From positions 157,001 through 221,000 of the forward strand of contig JACEVL010001642.1 in assembly GCA_020284085.1 (NCBI GenBank): 64,000 nt of DNA, written 5' to 3'. Made by a program: the position numbers and the translations under genes. Of the stretch, positions 10,474 through 22,100 are shown piece by piece. Within the stretch, counting starts at the first letter, position 1, and each line of letters begins with the position of its first letter. The stretch comes from Aporrectodea caliginosa. Lineage: Eukaryota; Annelida; Clitellata; Crassiclitellata; Lumbricidae. A model generated the notes under the pieces. The model made no database searches and was not told where the DNA came from. It saw only the letters and a list, made by a program, of their open reading frames with translations.

Positions 10474-11035
10474 TGTAGAGAAAGAACAATCAATATTAGT
10501 TTAAATATATATGTTAGTTTACATTTATTATACGATTGCATTGTATTAGCACGAGAAATGATTGACAGCCGACAGACCCAAGGGAGAGGAAGCATAGGCC
10601 ACGCCTGTCAAAGGGTGAAGGGGAGAGAAGGCAGAAAGGGGAGCAAGGAAAGAGGGAACGAACCGGAGAGCGCGGTTGGGGGGCGAAAGAGTTGATTGAC
10701 AGGCGGGGGCGATAGAGAAGAGAGGGAAAGCGGAAAAGAGGGGATTCGCAGCAGGGGAGCCGGAGAGAGAAGACGGGCTCGGCGGATCGGAAAGAGAGAG
10801 TAACGGACGATGCCGCTCCTTTTATAAGTTGTTTCAAGTATGCAGTTTTTGATATACGAGGTGATGAATAATAACCAGAAAACGAAAACCATCGTGCTCT
10901 TATTCAGTTAATCAGTCTCATCGAATTAGTTAAAGACCGACGCGCTACCGAAGAGATATAGCCTACGCTCAGCCACATAAATAGTACCGCTGCCACCATA
11001 ACTGAAACGATAGAAGAACAAGCTTTTTCAGTACA
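10474..11035 (+). repeat. 3' LTR of the Gmr1-like element
   Basis: 562 bp, matching the 5' LTR except for one missing G in a homopolymer. Followed directly by the atgtt target duplication. Confidence 0.93.
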
Positions 11036-11984
11036 ATGTTGAATAATTTTTAGTCTGCAGAATGGGCACTGACTATTCTCTTGCGTTCTTTTTCGTTTCT
11101 ATATCCTATTCCCCGTTTTCCAGTTCTCCTCAAGATCTTCCGTGTCTCCTTCCTTCTTGCCTATTAACCTTATTTCTTTCCTTCTTTACTTCCTTCCTTC
11201 CTTCCGTATTTACTTATTGTGAGTAGTCATTCCTTCCGATCGGTTGGTTTACTTCTGGCGTTGCATTTGCTGCAGCTGTGGCTTTTGCTGTGGCTGTTGG
11301 TCATCGTTGGCAGAAGCAGCAGCAGCTGTAGTCAGTCCTCTATTGATTATGCTAATCATTGTTTGCTCATTTCCATAACAATCGTCGGCTCTGCCTTTGC
11401 TCGGTCGGTCGGTCGCAGTGTCTTTCATCGGATCGATCGTTCGTCAATTGACAGTCATCATCGTTCGCTTCCATTCTATTCAGACTGCGGAACAGGACGA
11501 CGAACAGAGGAAGGAGGTTCACGAGGAGGAGCAGGAGGAGGAGGAGCAGGAGGAGTAGAACGAGAGGGACGGAAGAGGACAAAGTGCAGGACAACGAGGT
11601 TTGATCTCTCTGTCCATTCTCTGGATTTTTGTCTCTTTGGTCCTAATCTCACGCGGATCAGCTCCATAACATAATATCGCTCTCACTGATTCCTCTAACT
11701 CGCCCTCGTGCACTTGTGCATTTTAAAAGAAACTCATTTGCTGACAGGCATTGACTCATAGACATAGAACTAAGACCTAATCCAAAGACAGGCGCTGACT
11801 CTTGTAGGCATTCGTACACAACCGCTGACATTCGCCTCGGCTGGAAAGCAACGGGCGCAGTTATGCAGACTCTTTGCAAGATATAAGTCGGAATAAAAGT
11901 ATAAAAACTATCGGGTATCAGCGTCGATTAGATCCGATATTATTATTCCGAATCATTCTTAGTGAGCGCTCGAGTCTCCTGGCC

Positions 11985-12230
11985 TATAGCAGTGCCCTAA
12001 ATTATAATTGTCTATAGCAGTGCTACTTCAATTGCGATCTGCGGTCCAGTGCCGGTCCGCGAGTGATTGGTTACTTTGCTGCGGATTGATAATCAGAATC
12101 ATAATTGTTATCATACTCAAATAAAATATTAAATTGCATGCAGTGTAAACATAAAAACCATAACATGGTACGGTTTTCGTTTATAATAAACGGTTTTAAA
12201 CATGCAACAGTAACAATCATGCTATAGCCA
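11985..12230. mobile_element. hAT-like non-autonomous repeat fragment
   Basis: Shares gcggtccnngncccggtccgcg-type sequence, a (g)cgagtgattggtt phrase and a downstream attaaattgcatgcagtgtaaa phrase with 38075-38235. A cagtgctac end is visible near 12018. Too decayed for confident boundaries. Confidence 0.45.
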
Positions 12231-12749
12231 TTAGACTGTGCGTATTAGGTTTATGAAGGCACTCAGTGTGAAGGCGATGACCGCCGAGACTTAACTTAAC
12301 GCACACACACACATTCATACAAACAAACAACGACGCATACGTTCATACATTGACACACATACATAGTTTCATAGGCTGCACGAGTTACGCTGATCGTCTA
12401 ATACAGTTCCCAGACTGCATGATGATAGAATGCCCTGCACAGACTGATGATCGATCCTTCATTGCATGAGGTCTGTACACGACTGACTTTCGTCGGTCCA
12501 CTACTGTAGCAGCCAGTCAATAAATGACCAACCAACCAGGGTCGACGCCACTTCAAGGACCCTGGCTCTCCATTGCGTAAAAAAATCAGTGGAACATAAC
12601 TACCGTACCCGGTAAGTTGCTTATGTTGGCCCGTCCAGCTGGAATCGTTTTCCTTAATGTAGACCTGCGGCTAGAGCGTTTAGTCTCCCCTCTCCTTCAG
12701 TTCCTCAAGCGCATAAATACTGTCCTGTTTGTCGGTGTTGACACTGTAT

Positions 12750-12830
12750 GCCCTGATCGGGAGCGCCACCGACTCATCTGAGTGGCGCTTTATAAATTTT
12801 CTATTGCAATTACAATTAAGTTCAGATATA
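12750..12830 (+). mobile_element. LINE/SINE 3' tail remnant
   Basis: gggagcgccaccgactcatc then gagtggcgctttataaattt and an (attac)-like tail, the same design as the L2-like LINE tails elsewhere in the window. Confidence 0.55.
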
Positions 12831-13349
12831 GTGTGGTAACTTCTTCAGTTTCGTTAGGTTGAAAGGATAAATCCTACATATGCAAAGACGATCTATTTTT
12901 TCTATTATTTTAGCTTTGACGCTGATTAATTCCTGAAAGACATGGATGACCGATCGAAGTCGACAGTGTTTGTGAAATACCAGACTATCCAGTGGCTGAG
13001 ACATCGCTCACCAGCCAAGTCAAATGCCTGGACAACATCGCTTCCAGCAAGACTGTCAAATGGTTGAGTACAAATGCCGCTTAAACCTTCTCACCAAACT
13101 ATTGTAAAACTACGTATTACTATTATGTGTTCCAGTTAGCACAGTCAGTCAGCTAGTGGAAGCTTGAGGCCATAGTTGGTCAGATGCATTGTTGGTTATA
13201 CATGTTAGGCTACTAGTTTAAAAGTAGAAGAAAAAACTCAATGTGAACAAACGTTTTGCATATATAATGAGCACAGGTGTTCTTACAGTTTATATATTTA
13301 ATGTGTATCGACTGTTAGGTGGCCAATGCGAATATGTATATATATATAT

Positions 13350-14984
13350 GGTCTCGCTCAATCCCTGGTCGATAAGTTGCCCTCCTCAAGTACCTCTTTT
13401 GACAATTACCTCAACTGTCCGAGGCCTAATTCCTTTGCAGTCATTCCAACAACTCCTACCGAGCTAATCTCCATCAGTCACTCCTTGAAAGCCACTCACA
13501 GCACTGGTCTCGATGAAATTGATCCTTCTATCATGTATTCTATTGTTGAAGATGTAGCTATTCCCCTATCAAATATCTTCAACGCTTCCCTTTCTACTGG
13601 TATAGTTCCTTCCGCACTTAAACTGGCCAAAATCGTACCCATTTTTAAACAAGGTGCTCATGAGGATATTACCAACTATAGACCTATTTCAATCCTCCCG
13701 TACTTTTCTAAGATACTTGAAAAACTCATGTACAATAGATTATACGATTATGTTACCAAAATGAAAATTCTCTACCCTTCGCAACATGGTTTCCAATCAG
13801 GTCACTCTACATCTATGGCACTTCTGACTATACAAGATAATATATCCACTGTAATCGACAACAATGAATTTTCTATAGGTATCTTCCTCGACATCGCCAA
13901 GGCTTTCGACACAGTCGATCACAGTATATTATTTACTAAACTTGAAAATATTGGCATCCGGGGTCTAAATCTATGTTGGTTTAAGAGTTATCTCACAAAT
14001 AGGCAACAACTTGTTGTATGTCAGGGGAGATTATCGAAATTAAGGTTAATCAAATTCGGAGTTCCCCAGGGATCTATCCTTGGTCCCCTACTTTTTCTGT
14101 TATTTATTAATGACCTTCCCAACGCTTCTAAACTTGTAGATTTTATACTCTTTGCCGATGATTCGAATGTATTTACCTCCCACAAAACGTATGAGGGGTT
14201 ATTTCAACTAGTGAACCTGGAACTACAGAAAATTGCAGACTGGTTTAAAAGCAATAAGTTATCATTAAACTTAAGTAAAACCAATTATATTCTTTTCTGT
14301 TCACATAGAAAGAAAACTCCTTCCGTAAAAGGGATAATCCGAGTTGACAGTTTTCAGATTCCCCAAGTAACCTCGGTTAAGTTCCTAGGAGTCCATTTGG
14401 ATCAACATCTAACCTGGAATATTCATATATCCCAGATTGCTTCTAAGATCTCAAAAAACGTGGGTATCTTATCACGTATCGCTTATCTACTACCTACCCG
14501 CTTACGGCTAAATCTGTACTACTCACTAGTTCATCCATACTTATCATATTGCAATATGGTATGGGCCTCTAATTATGTTACTAGACTAAAAAGACTCATC
14601 CTTCTTCAAAAAAAAGCTATTAGAATAATCTCAGGGTCAGGATTTCATGTCTCCACAACTCAAACTTTTCATCAATTTAAAATTCCAAAACTCGACCACA
14701 TAAAAGTCATTCAAATCTGCGAGTTTATGTTTAAATATAGGTCACATGCTCTGCCACAAATTTTTGATGGTTATTTTCATACAACTTCTGAATTTCATCG
14801 ATATGAATTAAGATCTGCTGCCAACTTCAGAGGTATCTCCATTCGTACCAATTCACGTAAATTCTCCCTAAAAAACGCTGGTCCCGCAATATGGAATAGT
14901 CTCCCGCTGCAGCTCAGAAATATGTACAGTTTCCTCTTGTTTAAAACCCAGTTACGTAATTATCTCTTTTCTCAGGCTATTTAA
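13350..14984 (+). CDS. Non-LTR reverse transcriptase (CR1/Jockey group), 5'-truncated
   Basis: About 545 residues, uninterrupted. RT motifs in order: [48 protein letters not shown] (catalytic D), FGVPQGSILGPLLFLLFIND, LFADDSNVF (catalytic DD), LSLNLSKTNYILF and FLGVHLDQHLTWN. The C-terminal phrase KNAGPAIWNSLPLQL is typical of the end of CR1/L2/Jockey RTs. There is no genuine start: the first codons read through repeat sequence and the N-terminal endonuclease is missing. The intact frame suggests a fairly recent copy. Clade within the Jockey superfamily is uncertain. Confidence 0.88.
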   Translation, partial: GLAQSLVDKLPSSSTSFDNYLNCPRPNSFAVIPTTPTELISISHSLKATHSTGLDEIDPSIMYSIVEDVAIPLSNIFNASLSTGIVPSALKLAKIVPIFKQGAHEDITNYRPISILPYFSKILEKLMYNRLYDYVTKMKILYPSQHGFQSGHSTSMALLTIQDNISTVIDNNEFSIGIFLDIAKAFDTVDHSILFTKLENIGIRGLNLCWFKSYLTNRQQLVVCQGRLSKLRLIKFGVPQGSILGPLLFLLFINDLPNASKLVDFILFADDSNVFTSHKTYEGLFQLVNLELQKIADWFKSNKLSLNLSKTNYILFCSHRKKTPSVKGIIRVDSFQIPQVTSVKFLGVHLDQHLTWNIHISQIASKISKNVGILSRIAYLLPTRLRLNLYYSLVHPYLSYCNMVWASNYVTRLKRLILLQKKAIRIISGSGFHVSTTQTFHQFKIPKLDHIKVIQICEFMFKYRSHALPQIFDGYFHTTSEFHRYELRSAANFRGISIRTNSRKFSLKNAGPAIWNSLPLQLRNMYSFLLFKTQLRNYLFSQAI

Positions 14985-15242
14985 GTTCATTTCGTGTGTG
15001 CTTTAGTTAACTAGTTAAGTTTTGTTCTTTTGATACTTTCTGTTACCTTTGTGTACTCGACAGTAATATCCCGATCACCTTCTTATGACAGTTTAACTCA
15101 GAGTATTTAGGGTGACCCTTGTTAGCGGGGCCTAGGCCCTTTTAGGACTCCCCTTTGATTCCTCGTAACATATTGCATCTGTCAAAACCGTTTATTTTGT
15201 CTTTGATTGGTTTCAATAAAAGTGTGGTTATTATGGTTATAT

Positions 15243-15243
<1 letters not shown>

Positions 15244-15287
<44 letters not shown>
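15244..15287. repeat. (TA)n microsatellite
   Basis: Perfect TA dinucleotide run at the 3' end of the preceding LINE. Confidence 0.97.
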
Positions 15288-15289
<2 letters not shown>

Positions 15290-16149
15290 TTAGTTGCGCG
15301 GTCGGCTAGCGGGCGCTTGGCCTTAAGTAAACATTGGCTTAGACTAGATAGTTTCTCGGCACGTGTTAATTGGCGCCAAACTTAGAAACTGCTGATAACA
15401 GTGAATTTGAATAATACAGTGTAACAGATGTTTTAATGCAGTAGAGTGAGCTGTATTTTAGTAGTTACAGTTGAGTTTTGTGTTGATGAAGAACATTGAT
15501 ATTGAAGTGTTGAGTTTTAAAGAACTGTGTTTGAAGAAAGAAGAAGGAAACAAAATAACTGTGTCAATTTAATTCTAACAACAGTTAGAAGGCGTTGAGC
15601 AATTTATATTTAGAGTTAAGGAAAAGTGCTTGAGATAGGTCGCTAAGAACTAACGAAGAAGAGTTGGTGACACTCACTTTGAGTATAGAATCTGAAATCG
15701 GCCTATCACCGATTTTTTGCAACAGACTACTGTATATCAGAGTAAAACCATACGTTTGATTCGCTTGAGTACATAATATTATAGTTTAAAGGAAAAGACA
15801 ATAAATAAACACTTTCATTACATATAAGTCACGTGGGGTATCAGTAGATACGCGACGAATTTTCTCATAGATTTTATGTTCTTGAGTTCGGCGTCTCCTT
15901 TGAGATGACAGTTGCCAGAATGCCAGACTTTCTCCTTCTGTCTGAATCCTTTGGAGTTCCTGTCTCTGTACCGTTATTACTTTCATCCCACCAATCATCT
16001 TCATCCACCGCATATAATGTACGCATCAACGCTCCTCCTCTCCCTCCGCGGCTTCGCCTTCCATACTCCATACCCCCCCCCACATCCAAGCACAACCTAC
16101 ACAACAACCACTGCCGAACGTGGCAGCTTCAGTCACTCCGTTGTAATAT

Positions 16150-16410
16150 TTCCTCACACCACCTCGCATCTCAGAAATTATTTCCATCTCTACTTTTTTG
16201 GTAAGCGACGACTTAAGTAAAAATCCCGGGCCAGTTTCTGCATCGTACTTCAACCTGTGCACACTTAACAAGCGTTCACTCCGCAAGAAAAAACACTACA
16301 CTCTTCTACACGACCTCATTTCACTTTCTAACCACCATCCTGACTCAGCCGTCGTCGTAATCATCCAATGTCCACATTTCTGGCGGTTTTGGTACAAGAA
16401 AATCGTCATC
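16150..16410 (+). pseudogene. LINE 5' fragment: 2A-like motif plus start of endonuclease domain
   Basis: In frame from about 16183: STFLVSDDLSKNPGP followed by FNLCTLNKRSL and HYTLLHDLIS. The first part resembles a 2A ribosome-skipping peptide (conserved NPGP end, preceded by acidic residues). The second resembles the opening of the APE-type endonuclease of L2/CR1-group LINEs (usual pattern xxCTLNIRSLxxK). The frame decays soon after. Known 2A sequences normally have D-x-E-x-NPGP; here the acidic residue two before NPGP is replaced, so activity is doubtful. Confidence 0.55.
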
Positions 16411-16534
16411 ATGAGGTATCATTGCTGGTGGCAGCTTTGGATAATGAACTGATTTCTTGTTTGTAAAACAGAAATAACAGCCTGTAAAAATTACAATTAT
16501 TATTATTGTTAATAGTCTTTTATGTTCCAGCCAT

Positions 16535-16998
16535 GGGGCCGTCCATAAATGACGTCACGCAATTTTGGCCGATTTTTAACCCCCCTCCCCCTCGTCACAC
16601 TTCGTCACAAAAAGTAACACCCCCTCTGAAAATGACGTCATAAAGCTCTGACCCCTCCCTAAAACCAAATTTCCATGGCGAAGCAAAATGCTCCTTCATG
16701 GAAAAAATAGGGAAAGCATGAATATTTTTAAATCTAACGGTGACCAAATATTGAAATAATTAGAAAATTATTAATAATGGTGCCCGCATATATTAAAATA
16801 ATTTTAAAAATACTGAAAATTTTCTCCTCAAAATTAGTGCTGTTATTATTAAAATTAAATTGTTGTTAATTGTTAAATTTAATAACATAGACCTGGTGTG
16901 ACGTCACACTTCTCAGACCCCCACCCCCATGTCACACATCGTCACAAATTTCCGACCCCCTCCCCCCTAGGTGCGTGACGTCATTTATGGACGGCCCC
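16535..16998. mobile_element. MITE of the ggggccgtcc family (copy 1)
   Basis: Terminal inverted repeats ggggccgtccataaatgacg and its complement at the right end, about 24 bp. The core is AT-rich with attaaattgttgttaattgt. A 3-bp direct repeat, cat, flanks it (16532-16534, 16999-17001). No coding capacity. Confidence 0.88.
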
Positions 16999-17129
16999 CA
17001 TGTCGTTGATATAGTAAACAGCAAACACTGTCGATAACCATTTAATCCAGCTTCTGAGACAAACTGCACAAGTTTTGCAACAGATATGTCCTGATCACCA
17101 ACTTCACGTTCAATCTATGGTTTGTAAGC

Positions 17130-17178
17130 GTATGCGCACACACACACACACACTCACTCACTCACACACACACACAAA
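17130..17178. repeat. (CA)n / (CACT)n microsatellite
   Basis: CA dinucleotide runs separated by ctcactcactca. Confidence 0.9.
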
Positions 17179-19003
17179 CACAGTGGAATTTGTGGTCTAT
17201 GTGGAGCTTCTAGGCATCGCCATTAATAAACAGGCTACATGCGTGTGCGTCATTGATTTACTGCAATGTCTGCAATGATGTGCATATCATTACATAGGCT
17301 TACACGTGTAAATGGCGTGTTCATACAGACTCTGCAATGAGCAAGGTTTGTGTTATATGCGCCTAATTAAGCTAGTCTGAACTGGTAGTAAAAGGCGCTG
17401 ATACAGCAATTTCATCATCAATCATCAATATTCGTTTATTCAAAGAGACGCAGACGCAGCTTGTCACATATTGTATCCAAATGCTCTGAATGAATTAATG
17501 AATGAATGAATATCGACGCAACTTCGTCCAGAGACTCTGAACATCTCCGCCATCTGTCAGCTGTTGACAGGAATCCGTTGCGTGGCCCTCCGCCAATGGT
17601 GGGCCCACGCACATAGTGCTTACTGCGCTGTAGGCTCGAATGAACACATTGAGCAGCATGTACTACATCGACTATTCCCTGCGCTTCGCCCTTCCAGCGG
17701 TTGTGAGCTCCGTTCTCGACCTCGTGGTTTTTCTCTCCCTCACAAACATAACCGCAAAACAATCTGACTTAACTGAGATAAGAATTAAACTTCGTGTCAA
17801 CTAATCCCCAATAGGCGAACCGGCCACGTACATAACAACCTGTAATTAGCTTGACCAATGTAACAAGCTGCGTTCTTGTCAGGCTCATCTAAACGTCCGC
17901 CTTTAACTGGAAAAATCAAACCCAGCGCTCCCCTATAAGCGATCCATGAGGCAATATATCTACAAACAAACGAGACATTTGCAAGCAAACGGTTTAAAAC
18001 CAGCAAATATTAATTATTTATCGATAACAGTCTTAACGGCAAAAGAACAGACACGTGACGTGAAACATAGAAAATGAAACATCAATATTTGTTAAATCTA
18101 ACAACTGGTTCAGGCGGACATTATGCGATAAACGTAGCTTAAAACATTAGAATATCAAATGTAGAAGTGGAAGTAGAAGCTGCGGTTGTTCCATTGTTGC
18201 AGATTGTGCAGCATCTGCGAGTACTAAGCCGACTGTTCTTCAGCCAGCGAAGCCTCTATCAGCCAGTCTCATTCATAACAGACCGCTACAACTCTCTGCT
18301 TCTGCCAAGACAGTCGATAGCCTGAGGCTCTCTGGTAAGACCCACGGCCATTGACAATCACAAGACCTATCTGGTAAGAATCCTTACAGTGAATAGTTTA
18401 AAACTTTACAGTTAGTCCCCCACTGATACATTTAGAGTATTTGGATAAGACCCGCAGCGGTCAACAGCCGCTAAGTGTATCATGTAACTGCGCTATAAAC
18501 TTTTGCACATGGGGAAATCACACCCGTGACGAAGGCTGCTTATTGGCTGCCATCACAAGGGCGGGAAGAAAGAATGGAAGACAAGATCAGACTTAGTATG
18601 AGTTGTACTGTTGTAAAGGGGTCTGAAATTCAGTTAAAACTGTTACTGTGAAAAGGTCGATTCTAAAGAGTTGCTGCTTTCTTAATAAAACGGGAGTTAA
18701 GTTAACAGGAAATAATTTCATGAATATTCTATAAGTTGAGTCGAGAAACAGATTGGAAAAGGAATCGACGGAGCGGGAAGTTCACGACATCATTACCTGT
18801 TAACTATCCCATAAGGCTTTATGGTCACAGTCGTGTTTAAGAGGTTCTTAGTTCTTGCACGACAATATAAATTTGGGTATAAAGACATAGACCTACATCA
18901 ATTGCAATGATAGGGATCTTTGACTTGCATAACTAACATAAAACTGAAGAAGCCCATTGTTACCACTTCGTTTAAATCGGTCTAACTAATTGTTATTATT
19001 GAT

Positions 19004-19153
19004 ATGTTATCTGGTTATCTAGCGAGTCCATTGAATCCGCATCCACCCAGAAGGTCGAAGTCCGCTGTGCCTTTAGAGGGAGGAACGGGATTTTCCCAAC
19101 TGTCGGAGGAAGTGGAGCAAAAGGCTCGTGCAGATGCGGAAAGAGCGATCAAG
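19004..19153 (+). CDS. TTLL3: TTLL3 exon 1 (as placed), with GC donor
   Basis: Encodes ...[20 protein letters not shown]... and ends [10 protein letters not shown] in phase 0 at AAG|gcaagc, a GC donor. Readthrough would add about 30 residues ([10 protein letters not shown]...) to a stop. The next exon continues the family pattern directly, which fixes this end. Confidence 0.75.
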
Positions 19154-22100
19154 GCAAGCAACACTATTTATCGGTTGAGTCCAGACCCTGGTCGGCTCGA
19201 AAGGCCAGATGATATAATGCAAGGCAAAGTTTGTAACTTTATGTAATATAATACGTAGAAGACAAGTTATATAGCGAAGTTCAATAGCAAAGCAAGTTCA
19301 AGAACGCTTTTAAGAGCCATGTTTTTATGATAGTTACAAGTCCAAAAACACTTGAACATCCCAAGGCAGAGTTTTAACCATTAAGGGCACGCCAAATACC
19401 ACCGTAGCACCATGCTGCCGCCTCGGCTTGACCTCCCCAGTTTCTGATCTGGCACCGAAACGGACAAAATTCTGGCTATTGCGGACTTGATTTGATATAG
19501 CGCCGGTGCGTAAACTGGTCTCCCAGATGCGTCTTTTGTGTCGCGCTGAGAAATTTCGAATATTTACATTTACATTTTACTCTTCGACCAGTGTTGCTGG
19601 TCATGTAGAACTGGTGTAGGTCCTTCGTATTTCAAGGCACCGCGAACGATCCGCGCGGTGGCATTAAACATCTACTGAAGACATTTAAGACATTAAGGAC
19701 AATAATCAATGAAGTGGTCATTGCGTGATGTAATAAAGCTCCCAAAGAGCTTTATCGCCTCGGACGACACTGCAAACGCTATAGAAGAAGAACTGTGTTA
19801 GGCGGCAGGAAGGATCTCGGCTGACGTAATGTGTAATGTTCTGAAGCAGCTGCTAACAAGAATGTTGATTTATGAATAGAAGAAGAGAAGAATGCTCGTC
19901 TCGCTTAAGCTATAGCCCTGAGGCAGCCATGAGGATGAAGTGTTAACGACTTCATTTTCTTAGCCTCGGCATAGAACGGGTGGCCAGTCCTGTCCCTCGG
20001 AGTCTCATCTTCCCCCCGACAGTGTACGGTCAGTGTACTCATTATAGCTGATTTGGCTAGGAATGCAGGTGGAGCAGAAATATCGAACCAAATTTCTGCC
20101 ATGGCGGGGATTTTAACCGCGACCTCTCGATTGACAGTCCAGCACGCTAACCACTGCAGCACTCTCGAGCACTAAACCGATAATATGTTAATTCGTATAC
20201 GTGATGCGTTTAAGTAAGTAAGCAAGTAAGTAAGTAAGTATATTCTTTATTGAACCAATTGCATATCCGCACTTTGGTGTAGACCTACATACATTTATAC
20301 AGAGTATAACATTCTTATTATAAACGATCTGCGTGTGAGGTTGTCCGCTTGTGGAATAAAACGGTCATGTAATTTCGGGCGCAGGGAGTAGGGGAGCGGC
20401 AAGTCGATGTTTAGCAAGTGAGAATTAAGAGAGTTGTAATTTAAAAAAATTTAAATGAGTTACAGTTCTAAACTTCCAACTTACTATAACTCTGAAATGT
20501 ACATTTGCGTACTAAAATTAATCTAAAATATTCAGATCAACACATTTGCTCAAATCCGCATAAAATGTGTACAAGTGGCTTGATCCGAAAATGCATCAAA
20601 CAATCAAACTATAAATTTGTTGCTAAATATATAAAATAGGCCTCTATCAACTTCTAAATGCATCAAGGTTGTTCACGAACATGTCCTGTCCTACGTTTCT
20701 CTTTTCCCGGGGCTTCTGCACTGAGAGCGCCTCTTAATAGTGCATACTGCGAGAGGCGCTGTATAAATTTCCAGATACGATACAAAATATATTTCTATTC
20801 TCTCCGAAATGAATGTATTCTATCTTCTGGACCGGCTTCATGCCACTGCTGAGGGTTCTGATGCCCTTCCTGCATGGTTTCTTCGAATTCTGGCACCCAT
20901 CATTGCACCCATCCTCACTCACTTGATCAACAATTCTCTAGCATCTTCACACGTGCCTAACCAATGGAAGATTGCAGTCATTCATCCAATTCCTAAAGTT
21001 CCTGATCCTGCTTCTCCAGCTGATTATCGTCCGATATCCGTGGTGCCTATCCTTTCACGTCTTGTTGAACGAGTAATCGTACGCACTTATATCTACCCTG
21101 CGTTCCAAGTACCACCTACATCAGAGAATCTAGCTGATCAATATGGATTCCGGCCTACAGGATCAACTACTGCTGCCTTAATCGCCCTCTTACATCATAT
21201 TACTTCCCTCTTACAGGAACATGAATTTGTCATCATGGTCTCAATGGATTTCTCGAAAGCATTTGACACTATTCGTCATCACACTTTGTTGGAAAAGCTT
21301 GGATCTATTGATATTCCGGATCATATTTTCAATTGGCTTTCAAACTATTTTCATGACCGCAAGCATATCACCAAGTTTCAAGGAGAAGTCTCGTCAATTG
21401 CATCCATAAATGCTAGTGTTGTTCAAGGATCTGGGGTTGGACCTGGATCCTACGTAGTTGGGTCGGCTGACCTTCATCCCAAAAACAGATTTAATATTCT
21501 TGTTAAATATGCTGATGATACCTATTTATTAGTAGGATCATCTAATATTGGAACAGCTGCCGAAGAATATGACCATGTGGCATCCTGGGCAAAAACTAAT
21601 AATTTGAAGTTAAATCCGTCTAAGACTCGTGAAATAATTTTCTCAATAAGGGGTTTCAAAGCATCATCTATACCTATTGTCATCCAAGGTGCTGAAAGGG
21701 TTGACACAATTAGAGTGCTAGGGATTACCCTAAGTTCTGACATGCGCATGACAAAGCATACTGAAAAAGTCCTTGCCTCAAGTTCCACTTCTCTATACGC
21801 CCTCCGTGTTTTGAGAGATCATGGCATGTCTACTTACGCATTGCATGATGTTGCCATGGCAACCACTGTTGCACACCTAATGTATGCCTCCCCTGCCTGG
21901 TGGGGGTATGCCAGTGAGACTGATAGGAATAAATTACAGAGTATGCTAAATAGGATGAAACGTAGAGGCTTCCTCTTATCTACTACCCCTAGCGTTGTAG
22001 ATATGTCCCAAGCTGCTGATTCTGGCTTATTTCGGGCTATTTGTGGGGAATCATGTCATGTTCTCCGAGGAATTTTCCCGCCTACACAGCAAATAAAATA

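Larger units (their letters stand above)
6094..11035 (+). mobile_element. Young non-autonomous Ty3/gypsy LTR retrotransposon (Gmr1-like)
   Basis: Direct LTRs at 6094-6656 and 10474-11035 begin TG and end CA. They differ by a single base I can find (one G in a G-run near 6347). The element is flanked by a perfect 5-bp target duplication, atgtt, at 6089-6093 and 11036-11040. A purine tract (aaagagtgggga) precedes the 3' LTR. The only long ORF (7463-10018) carries a SCAN-like gag and a retropepsin. RT and most of RNase H and integrase are absent, so the element needs trans help. The near-identical LTRs indicate a recent insertion. No clear TGG-type primer-binding site follows the 5' LTR. Confidence 0.93.
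13346..15290 (+). mobile_element. 5'-truncated LINE with open reverse transcriptase
   Basis: Starts inside the region upstream of RT, right after a short (TA)n run, and runs through a complete RT C-terminus, about 260 bp of 3' UTR and a microsatellite 3' end (ttattatggttatattatta then (TA)n). The endonuclease half is absent. A badly decayed relative with matching motifs is at 30040-30900. Confidence 0.85.

Noticed and set aside
11219..11713. Overlapping ORFs with Arg/Gly/Ser-rich peptides
   Set aside because: Low-complexity sequence, open on both strands, no recognisable domain or splice logic.
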